Assembly (NCBI GenBank): GCA_964639875.1
Contig: CAZXEM010000065.1
Location: 1-6,449, forward strand
Origin: CAZQLW01 sp964639875
GTDB taxonomy: Archaea > Nanobdellota > Nanobdellia > Woesearchaeales > GW2011-AR9
Direction: 5' to 3'
Length of the DNA stretch: 6,449 bases
Each line of letters opens with the position of its first letter. Positions within the stretch are counted from its first letter, which is position 1. Both the position numbers and the translations under genes were made by a program. The notes below the pieces were generated by a model. That model made no database searches, had not been told where the DNA came from, and saw only the letters and a list, made by a program, of their open reading frames with translations. Positions 1 through 5,256 of this stretch are shown piece after piece.

Positions 1-707
1 ATTTTATTGATATGTTTGTAATAGATAAAATTTATGATCAACAAGCATGTCAAAGACAGGGAATTAGTGATAAAAAAGTTTATTTTATGATTCATTCAGG
101 TAGTCGAGAGTTAGGATTCGCTACTAATGCATATTTTTCTAAATTATTTAAAGAGTCTACAAATCATCAAGATTTTAATCGGCGATATCTAAAAGCAGTT
201 AAAGAAGCCGTTGCTTATGCCAGCGCAAACCGGGATTATTTAAGACAACTAATAGAGCAGTCTTTAATAAATACTAATGGGTATCCTGTAGATACCAAGA
301 CAATTTTTGACAAACCTCATAACGATATCGAAGTTCAATCTGATGGTTATAAAATTAAAAAAGGAACTGCATCTTTAATTCCGGGAGATGTGTTTGTAAT
401 TCCGGGAACTGCAGTTGATGCTGCTTATCTTGTTGAGGGTTCTTTTGGATTAGAAAATTCTCTAGGTACAATTAATCATGGGGCAGGTAGAAAATATACT
501 CGAGCACAAATATTCTCAAAATATAGAAGAAAAAAGTTTGACAATCTATTTAATGAAATTGCTCTAAATGTAAATCCAAAAAAGATGATTGAAGAAATAC
601 CAAAAGCTTACAAAAACATTGATGATGTTATGGGTTCTGTTGAAGAGTATGATTTAGCGAGAAGAATAGCTAGATTAAGACCAGTAGGCGTTATAGTTGA
701 AAGGTAG
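1..707 (+). CDS. rtcB: RNA-splicing ligase RtcB, C-terminal part (5'-truncated by window edge)
   Basis: RtcB joins RNA 2',3'-cyclic phosphate (or 3'-phosphate) ends to 5'-OH ends using GTP and Mn2+. It acts in tRNA splicing and RNA repair in the cytoplasm. The frame is open to the left edge and enters with F-I-D; the two bases before it (at) would complete a CAT His codon, so the window seems to begin inside the family's G-N-H-F-[IL]-E metal-binding motif. Counting from the ATG at 12, later motifs are HSGSRELG (His28, metal), KPHNDIE (His103, metal), IPGTA near 130, NHGAGR (His156, the residue that carries GMP in the family) and the C-terminal ARLRPVGVI signature. About the N-terminal half, including the metal-binding Cys, lies outside the window. 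The ATG at 12 is internal, not the true start. All catalytic histidines in view are intact, so the protein looks functional. The following gene has its own promoter, so an operon is not implied. Confidence 0.95.
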   Translation, partial: FIDMFVIDKIYDQQACQRQGISDKKVYFMIHSGSRELGFATNAYFSKLFKESTNHQDFNRRYLKAVKEAVAYASANRDYLRQLIEQSLINTNGYPVDTKTIFDKPHNDIEVQSDGYKIKKGTASLIPGDVFVIPGTAVDAAYLVEGSFGLENSLGTINHGAGRKYTRAQIFSKYRRKKFDNLFNEIALNVNPKKMIEEIPKAYKNIDDVMGSVEEYDLARRIARLRPVGVIVER

Positions 708-717
708 TTTGGAATAG

Positions 718-730
718 AAAAGTATTTAAG
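718..730 (+). promoter_or_regulatory. Archaeal TATA box/BRE for the 753 gene
   Basis: A purine-rich BRE-like stretch (GAAAAG) runs into TATTTAAG at 723-730. The box centre is about 26 bp upstream of the ATG at 753, so transcription should start at or next to the start codon and give a leaderless mRNA. No Shine-Dalgarno sequence precedes the ATG. It lies in the 45-bp gap after rtcB. The assignment is supported by the same spacing at three other genes in the window. Confidence 0.6.
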
Positions 731-752
731 TTTCTAATATATTGTTAAAGTT

Positions 753-1367
753 ATGTCAGTCCTAGATGAAATTAAAAAGATAATCGAAGCAGCAAAAAAA
801 GCAAAAAAAAAATTAAACAAAATTAAGAATAAGGAAAAAAGAGAAAAAAAGGTTATAAATACTGTTAAAGCTTTAATAGAACTTATTATTAAATTGGACT
901 TGAAAGCACTTGATGAATTAAAAAAAGAAGAAGGAAATGAAGATTTTGTAGAGTTTTGTGAAGAAATTTGGCTGCTGGCAACAGAAGCAAAGAATGATAT
1001 AGAAAAATTGGATTACGAAAGTGCTAAAGAAATTTTTGACAAAATAATTTTAATTGGAAAACATGCATTAATTGAAGGTAAAAATTTAGAAAATATCAAG
1101 AATTGGGATTTTGATGATGATCGTCATGTTCCGGGTTATCATCTTCATATTCGTTATAAAAAAGAAAGAACTAAATGGAAACTGACCTACAAGGACAAAA
1201 TTGTTTATTATGAAGCACATGCCGAGGGTGATAAACTATCAAATTTCCCGAATGCAGACAAAGTTAGAAATAAATTAAGAACAAATTCAAAAATAAAGTT
1301 TGAAGCAGAAATTAAAAGGGGTGGAACATTAGCCCAACCAACCCCGGGAAAAGCAAAAATATTTTAG
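753..1367 (+). CDS. Lysine-rich protein of unknown function, 204 aa
   Basis: I do not recognise this protein. It has two visible parts. Residues 1-115 are predicted helical; positions 8-36 are extremely lysine-rich with few hydrophobics, followed by helices with leucine/isoleucine spacing (about 35-60, 64-80, 88-108) that could form a coiled coil or helical bundle. Residues about 118-204 look like a separate, mostly beta domain, starting with WDFDDDRHVPGYHLH (Asp/His-rich) and containing alternating strands around 129-158 and 178-190, a Trp-Lys-Leu-Thr strand, and a Gly/Pro-rich tail. There is no signal peptide or membrane segment, so it is probably cytoplasmic. The basic N-terminus could bind nucleic acid, and the His/Asp cluster could bind metal, but neither is shown. 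The ATG at 753 is chosen because the TATA box upstream predicts a transcript starting there. Its stop codon overlaps that of the convergent gene. Three A-runs (7, 10 and 7 bases) lie in the first 100 bases. Confidence 0.8.
   Translation: MSVLDEIKKIIEAAKKAKKKLNKIKNKEKREKKVINTVKALIELIIKLDLKALDELKKEEGNEDFVEFCEEIWLLATEAKNDIEKLDYESAKEIFDKIILIGKHALIEGKNLENIKNWDFDDDRHVPGYHLHIRYKKERTKWKLTYKDKIVYYEAHAEGDKLSNFPNADKVRNKLRTNSKIKFEAEIKRGGTLAQPTPGKAKIF
1349..1359 (-). terminator. Oligo-T tract after the 1999-1364 gene
   Basis: Read on the minus strand, the bases just after the TAA stop are TATTTTTGCTTTTC, i.e. T5 (1355-1359) then T4 (1349-1352). Archaeal RNA polymerase commonly terminates at such U-tracts without a hairpin. 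If used, the tail of this transcript is antisense to the last codons of the plus-strand gene. Confidence 0.3.
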
Positions 1368-1999
1368 TTTATTTTTAAATTAGTATATGTATGACCATCA
1401 GTTGCATTAACAACATAGAGCATAAAAGATCTTTTTCCTACCAGAACTTCATTAACTTTTTTCACATAAGAAGTAGTACTTTCACCTAACATCAATTCAT
1501 TTACACACCCAATATAGGATTTCGAATCTCCTTTACTTTCGGTATAATCAACGGCACTTAAAATTAATAATTCTAATGGGTCATCCAGAGACAAATCTGC
1601 TGATTTTAAATGAGAAAGTGATTCTCCGGTTTCAATGTATTGATTAAAAGCTTTAACAACTTCTGGATAATCATCATCAAAAAACTGGTGTATCAAAACA
1701 GAATGAACACAATCTTTTCTTTTTAATAAATAATCTCTTACAGGATTTAATCTTTCATGAGAAAGTTCTTCCTCACAGGCATGAACAGCTTCTCTAACAA
1801 CATAACCACGTGGGTCATCAGTAATTGGATAACAATCACCCATTAAAACTTTATTTTTTTTAACAAAATCTTTTAATTCTTTCTCACTAATATTTTCAGA
1901 AAGATATTGGTTAATTGTTTCACCAAATTCCAATTCAAACTTAAATCTTTTTCTATCTTCTTCTTGCTTTTCTTCAAATAAAGTTTTTTCCAGAGGCAT
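1364..1999 (-). CDS. Acidic soluble protein of unknown function, 211 aa
   Basis: I do not recognise a family. The protein is hydrophilic with no signal peptide or membrane segment, so it is likely cytoplasmic. Residues 1-50 are highly charged and helical (E/K-rich). The middle (about 65-155) reads as a run of amphipathic helices, including a segment with His/Cys residues (HACEEELSHERLNPVRDYLL, about 73-92) and an Asp-rich turn (FFDDDYPE, 107-113). The end (about 178-211) looks like beta strands (EVLVG, FMLYVVNAT). Cysteines at 56, 75, 97 and 165 are scattered and do not form a zinc-finger pattern. The ATG at 1999 is chosen because a strong TATA box is centred about 26 bp upstream, which predicts a leaderless message. 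The gene lies downstream of, and on the same strand as, the permease-methyltransferase gene but has its own promoter. Its 3' end overlaps the convergent gene by 4 bp. Confidence 0.8.
   Translation of the reverse strand: MPLEKTLFEEKQEEDRKRFKFELEFGETINQYLSENISEKELKDFVKKNKVLMGDCYPITDDPRGYVVREAVHACEEELSHERLNPVRDYLLKRKDCVHSVLIHQFFDDDYPEVVKAFNQYIETGESLSHLKSADLSLDDPLELLILSAVDYTESKGDSKSYIGCVNELMLGESTTSYVKKVNEVLVGKRSFMLYVVNATDGHTYTNLKIN
1368..1376 (+). terminator. Oligo-T tract after the 753-1367 gene
   Basis: TTTATTTTT follows immediately after the TAG stop. It is a plausible archaeal U-tract terminator for the plus-strand transcript and lies within the last codons of the convergent minus-strand gene. 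No hairpin accompanies it. Confidence 0.3.
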
Positions 2000-2020
2000 T
2001 TTAATTTAATATTTTCTTTT

Positions 2021-2037
2021 ATTTATAAACTTTTCCC
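2021..2037 (-). promoter_or_regulatory. Archaeal TATA box/BRE for the 1999-1364 gene
   Basis: The minus strand reads GGGAAAAG (BRE-like) followed by TTTATAAAT, centred near 2025. This is about 26 bp upstream of the ATG at 1999 and close to the archaeal consensus. There is no Shine-Dalgarno sequence between the box and the ATG, so a leaderless transcript is expected. This is one of the best-formed promoters in the window. Confidence 0.65.
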
Positions 2038-2060
2038 TTAATTACTACTCTAGAATAACT

Positions 2061-2065
2061 AAAAA
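2061..2065 (-). terminator. Oligo-T tract after the permease-methyltransferase gene
   Basis: On the minus strand a T5 run (GCGTTTTTAG) occurs about 15 nt after the TAA stop at 2081-2083. It may end the permease-methyltransferase transcript before the next gene's promoter. The run is short and has no hairpin, so the call is weak. Confidence 0.25.
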
Positions 2066-2080
2066 CGCTCCTGCTATCCA

Positions 2081-4216
2081 TTAACGCTTCTTCCCTGAAA
2101 TAATAATATACTGCCAAAGAAGTCCACGTTTTCTTATTACTTCTACATTAAATCCGGCTTTTGTAAAAAGATTTTTTAACATTTGATCATTTTCAATCCA
2201 CTTAACATTAGGGATGAAATAAAAGAATTTATCAAAATCTACGAATACTATTTCTCCGTTTGGTTTAATTGTTTTTGCTAAACTGTTTATAATCTTGCTT
2301 GGATTTTGCATGTAAGATAACATCCCTACAGAAATAATTCCATCAACTTTCTCTGCAAATTTTAATTTAAAATCATCTAAGTGTGGATGATGATATACTG
2401 AAACGTGTGGTAAATGTTTTGTTCTTTTAGAAGTTAGTTCAACCTTTTTCTCACATAAATTTAACGCATAAATTTTACCTTTTTCAGTAACTTTTTCTGC
2501 TAATTTTTTTGTTAATGTTCCAGTTGAGCAACCATATTCTAAAATCACTTTACCTTTCATCTCACCCATATCTTTCAACAGTTTATTTCTGATAGTAAAA
2601 GGAAAAAATAATTTTTCTCCTAACAAAACAAAGTAAGATAAATATTCGTTTACGTTAACAATTGCTTTTTGGTTGTAAAACATTTCTACAGTAAAGTAGA
2701 ACGGAATACCTAAAATAATGAACGAGCCAGCAAGTCTAATTATTGACCAGGCAACACCCACCTCAATATTTATCCAATTGATAACTAATAATATAATTCC
2801 GAGAACCATGATTATTGGAACGAAAGTACCTCCTGGAGCTTTGAACGGTCGTTCTAAATGTGCTTCTTTCTTTCTTAAGATGGGTACTGCTAAAAGGATT
2901 AATGATAGAACAATCATGCTTAACAGGACATAAATTAAGTAAATTGTTCGGTAAGGGTCACCCCACTTAACAATGTAACCACGGAATATAAACCATGCAA
3001 AAATGGAAATTATTATTGTTTGAAAATATACTGCTCTGTATGGCGATTTGTGTTTCGGATGTAATACGGCAAAATGTTGCAAGAATAGTTTATCCTTTGC
3101 CATTGCTCTGATTAACCGTGAACTAGCAATCGGCCAGGCAGCAGCAGCTCCGACAATAACTAAATACATTCCGAAAACAACGAACGTTTCACCAGTTTTA
3201 CCTAAAGTGTTAAACGCTTGTACTGCGAACGGTCTGGCATTACTGATGTAACTTTGATAATTAACTGTTCCTAAAGAACTGAAAATGTAAAGGGTCATGA
3301 TTACCCCGCAAATGACTATTGCGGAAATGATTAGTTTGTGTAACTTTTTAGGGTTTTCTGCTTCGTTAGCCATATAAGTTACTGCTTCAAAGCCAAGGAA
3401 AGCTTCACTGATTAATAATAGGGATAATGATAAGTAAGCGAAAATGCTAACCCCTGCATGACGGAAAAAAGGTTGCATCATTTCTAATTTGAACGGACTA
3501 ACTAATTGTCCTTTAAACAGAGCTGGAATACTAATAAAAGAAGGAATGGTCATTGCAAGAATCACTATTGTAGCGATCATTCCGAACACTACTAACATTG
3601 TTGCTCCTGCATCAATACCGCGGAAGGCCATAAAGTTCAAGACAATTATCCAGACAGCTGCAAAAACTAACCGAAGAATAAAATAGTTAGCATAAGTTGT
3701 TGGAATAAAATATTCAGATGCAGCAACAAGGTTAAGGGCCATTCCAAAATTTCCGGCAATCCAAATTAACCAGCCAGCAAAGAATGATATTGATCTGCCA
3801 TAAGCACGTTTACAGAATTCATAAGTTCCACCAGAAGTTGGATGTAAAGTTACTAATTCTCCAACGTACATCATCATTACTCCTGCTAATATGAATAATG
3901 CTATCCAAGCAAGGATTGATGCCGCTCCAGAACTGATTACCCCTAAACTTGGTAAATAAAATAATGAACTGCCTAAGATTGAGTTGATTAAAATAAATAA
4001 AATTACTGGATTGGTAAGTTTTTTTGCTCCTGTAGATTCTCTGATCCCTAATTCTGGTTGAACTGGAACATTTACTGGTTTTTGTTCAGCTTGTTTAGTT
4101 GATGTTACTTTTTGATTAACTTGTGGGGGTTGTTGTTGTTGAGGATTTGTTGGAACTTTATTTTTCTGTTTAGCTGGATCAGTAACCATAAATTTCCAAA
4201 ATTCTTTTAAGCCCAT
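2081..4216 (-). CDS. APC-superfamily permease fused to a C-terminal class I SAM-methyltransferase domain, 711 aa
   Basis: This looks like a secondary transporter of the amino acid-polyamine-organocation superfamily with a cytoplasmic enzyme domain attached. Residues 1-65 are a hydrophilic Gln/Pro-rich tail. Residues 66-515 carry about 12 membrane segments. TM1 contains the broken-helix motif GSSLFYLPS (82-90, compare GxGIF in the family), TM6 leads into FLGFEAVTYMANEAENPKK (273-291), and the TM8-9 loop has HPKHKSPY (386-393); all are typical APC signatures. A linker of about 40 residues follows. Residues about 550-711 form a Rossmann methyltransferase: motif I VILEYGCSTGTLT (557-569), strand 2 IYALN (582-586), strand 4 VDGIISVGML (624-633) and the IKPNGEIVFVDF strand (650-661). 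Substrate and methyl acceptor are unknown. With 12 segments both termini face the cytoplasm, where SAM is available. The ATG at 4216 has a GAGGT ribosome-binding site. Residue 586 is Asn where most families have the acidic ribose-binding residue. A paralogue lies at 5257 onward. Confidence 0.92.
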   Translation of the reverse strand: MGLKEFWKFMVTDPAKQKNKVPTNPQQQQPPQVNQKVTSTKQAEQKPVNVPVQPELGIRESTGAKKLTNPVILFILINSILGSSLFYLPSLGVISSGAASILAWIALFILAGVMMMYVGELVTLHPTSGGTYEFCKRAYGRSISFFAGWLIWIAGNFGMALNLVAASEYFIPTTYANYFILRLVFAAVWIIVLNFMAFRGIDAGATMLVVFGMIATIVILAMTIPSFISIPALFKGQLVSPFKLEMMQPFFRHAGVSIFAYLSLSLLLISEAFLGFEAVTYMANEAENPKKLHKLIISAIVICGVIMTLYIFSSLGTVNYQSYISNARPFAVQAFNTLGKTGETFVVFGMYLVIVGAAAAWPIASSRLIRAMAKDKLFLQHFAVLHPKHKSPYRAVYFQTIIISIFAWFIFRGYIVKWGDPYRTIYLIYVLLSMIVLSLILLAVPILRKKEAHLERPFKAPGGTFVPIIMVLGIILLVINWINIEVGVAWSIIRLAGSFIILGIPFYFTVEMFYNQKAIVNVNEYLSYFVLLGEKLFFPFTIRNKLLKDMGEMKGKVILEYGCSTGTLTKKLAEKVTEKGKIYALNLCEKKVELTSKRTKHLPHVSVYHHPHLDDFKLKFAEKVDGIISVGMLSYMQNPSKIINSLAKTIKPNGEIVFVDFDKFFYFIPNVKWIENDQMLKNLFTKAGFNVEVIRKRGLLWQYIIISGKKR

Positions 4217-4222
4217 CTATTA

Positions 4223-4227
4223 ACCTC
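4223..4227 (-). promoter_or_regulatory. Shine-Dalgarno site of the permease-methyltransferase gene
   Basis: The minus strand reads AGAGGTTAATAG before the ATG at 4216. GAGGT matches the archaeal anti-Shine-Dalgarno sequence with a 6-nt spacer. It fixes the start codon. It is the only clear ribosome-binding site found among the gene starts in view, which otherwise look leaderless. Confidence 0.6.
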
Positions 4228-4267
4228 TTTTTTTAATATATTAATATTTGTTAGTAAATTTTTCTTG

Positions 4268-4276
4268 TTTATAAAA
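4268..4276 (-). promoter_or_regulatory. Candidate TATA box for the permease-methyltransferase gene
   Basis: The minus strand reads TTTTATAAA centred near 4272, which predicts a transcription start near 4246 and a leader of about 30 nt that would contain the GAGGT site. A second AT-rich stretch nearer the gene (4236-4249, ATTAATATA) could act as a box, but it would start the transcript at or inside the ribosome-binding site. The distal box is therefore preferred. Confidence 0.45.
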
Positions 4277-4293
4277 TTATTGTGGGAGTAAAC

Positions 4294-4301
4294 TTTAAAT
4301 A
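4294..4301 (+). promoter_or_regulatory. Archaeal TATA box for the 4324 gene
   Basis: TTTAAATA, preceded by a purine-rich GGGAGTAAAC stretch, is centred at about 4297.5, i.e. 26 bp before the ATG at 4324. It predicts a leaderless transcript and rules against the in-frame GTG at 4282, which lies upstream of the box. It faces the opposite way to the permease promoter only about 25 bp away. Confidence 0.65.
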
Positions 4302-4323
4302 CCCTAAAATATTACTTAGATTC

Positions 4324-4881
4324 ATGAACGAGTTTTGGGAAAAAGTTGAACATTGGAACGCAAAGTTAATTTCTCCTGCAATTGTTGGATTGATTTTTGT
4401 TATTGTTGTAGAATTAGTACCTTATTTTAAAGATTTTTCTCACCATTATCATACTTATATTCTTACTCTTGATTATATTATCCTTGCCATTTTTGCTGTT
4501 GATTTAACTTTTCTAGCTGTTAAAGCAAAAAGTTGGAAATTCTTTTTCAAAAATTATTGGTTAGATTTTGTTGCTGTAGTTCCATTAGTGTTATTCTTTA
4601 CAGTATTAAGCAGAATCTGGCGAGCAATTTCTGCTGCTGGTCAATTAGGGGTGGGGCAATCAATTTTACATTCCTCCTTAGAAGTACGTAAAGGTGTAAG
4701 TGCGGCAACCAGAGGAGGAAGAATTGCTAAGTTTGTTCGGTTAGGAGCAAGATCCTTACGGGTAATTACAAAATCTAGATTGTTTACCAAGTTAACCCAC
4801 CATACTAATAGACATAAGCCAGCAAATAAAAAGAATTTGCACAAAGTTCTTGAGAAAAGACATTCTAAGAAAAGAAAGTAA
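4324..4881 (+). CDS. Voltage-sensor-domain-like membrane protein without a pore, 185 aa
   Basis: Likely an integral membrane protein with the four-helix fold of ion-channel voltage sensors. S1 is about residues 17-36. S2 is about 45-67, with Asp60 where Kv channels have the acidic charge-transfer residue. S3 is about 74-95, where FFKNYWLDFVAVVP (73-87) closely resembles the Kv-channel S2-S3 junction, including the conserved S3 Asp (Asp81). An S4-like segment (130-152) has basic residues at 130, 133, 136, 139, 143, 146 and 150, mostly every third position. The S3-S4 connection (96-129) is long, and its SRIWRAIS part might be an alternative start of S4. After S4 only about 33 strongly basic residues (Lys/Arg/His) remain, so there is no S5-pore-S6 and no selectivity filter. 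The ATG at 4324 is chosen over GTG 4282 from the TATA spacing. Stand-alone sensors are known (Hv1 proton channels, sensor-linked phosphatases). Whether this one conducts, senses or only anchors cannot be told. It could instead be a decayed channel. Confidence 0.75.
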   Translation: MNEFWEKVEHWNAKLISPAIVGLIFVIVVELVPYFKDFSHHYHTYILTLDYIILAIFAVDLTFLAVKAKSWKFFFKNYWLDFVAVVPLVLFFTVLSRIWRAISAAGQLGVGQSILHSSLEVRKGVSAATRGGRIAKFVRLGARSLRVITKSRLFTKLTHHTNRHKPANKKNLHKVLEKRHSKKRK

Positions 4882-4897
4882 TATTAATTCATAAATA

Positions 4898-4906
4898 TTA
4901 TAAATA
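4898..4906 (+). promoter_or_regulatory. Archaeal TATA box for the 4930 gene
   Basis: TTATAAATA is centred near 4902, about 27 bp upstream of the ATG at 4930, again predicting a leaderless transcript. The gap of 48 bp after the voltage-sensor-like gene holds this promoter, so the two plus-strand genes can be expressed separately. Confidence 0.55.
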
Positions 4907-4929
4907 AAACAAAGCTAAATTTCTTTACA

Positions 4930-5256
4930 ATGGTAAAATTAGATGAGTTAATGAATTTAGATATGGAAGATGATATCCTTTATCTTACAACAACAAGAGA
5001 TGGATGGGTTCCAGTAGGTGGTGAAATAGTTGGAACAATTACTGCTTATTTTTCATCAATTGCTTTTCGTATGTTAGGTCAACCAACAACAGATGCTGAA
5101 ATTCCTGATGAAGCTAATGCCGTTTTATTCAGCCCATTAGAAGAAATTGCATCCACAGACAAAGGCGTTAAGTTCCAAGCAACTTTGTATCAAGTAGGTC
5201 TTCCAGAATATAAATTGGCTTCAGAAACATTGGCCGCAGATAAAATGACTACTTAA
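4930..5256 (+). CDS. Small acidic protein of unknown function, 108 aa
   Basis: I do not recognise a family. It is soluble, acidic (by eye 18 Asp/Glu against 7 Lys/Arg) and lacks a signal peptide or full membrane segment. The N-terminus (1-18) is Asp/Glu-rich and followed by likely beta strands: ILYLTTTRDGWVPVG (16-30) and EIVGTITAYFSSIAF (32-46). A PTTDAEIPDEANAV stretch (52-65) precedes further likely strands around 65-69 and 80-88. The ATG start is fixed by the TATA box and by the lack of an in-frame alternative nearby. It follows the voltage-sensor-like gene on the same strand and converges on the second permease-methyltransferase gene, with stop codons directly abutting (5256/5257). Its acidity contrasts with the very basic tail of the neighbouring membrane protein; a physical pairing is conceivable but only a guess. 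Confidence 0.75.
   Translation: MVKLDELMNLDMEDDILYLTTTRDGWVPVGGEIVGTITAYFSSIAFRMLGQPTTDAEIPDEANAVLFSPLEEIASTDKGVKFQATLYQVGLPEYKLASETLAADKMTT

Noticed and set aside
12..14. ATG at 12 as the true start of rtcB
   Set aside because: The frame is open to the window edge and the preceding residues fit the conserved N-H-F-[IL]-[ED] motif, so this Met is internal and the gene is cut by the window.
1341..1349. CCCCGGG palindrome near the end of the 753 gene as a terminator hairpin
   Set aside because: It has no loop and cannot form a useful stem-loop; the adjacent T-tracts are the better candidates.
2718..3686. Three plus-strand open frames of 65-71 codons opposite the permease (2718-2933, 3048-3251, 3489-3686)
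   Set aside because: They lie antisense to a clear membrane transporter, have no promoter or ribosome-binding site that I can see, and have compositions expected from the complement of hydrophobic codons.
4116..4145. Short CAA/GTT repeat as a CRISPR or satellite repeat
   Set aside because: It is only a few triplets encoding the Gln run of the permease N-terminal tail, with no spacer structure.
4282..4323. In-frame GTG at 4282 as a start for the voltage-sensor-like gene, adding 14 residues
   Set aside because: The TATA box at 4294-4301 lies inside this extension and predicts transcription starting at the ATG at 4324. No ribosome-binding site precedes the GTG.
4641..4844. Minus-strand open frame of 67 codons opposite the voltage-sensor-like gene
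   Set aside because: It is fully antisense to the S4/tail coding region, with no supporting start signals.
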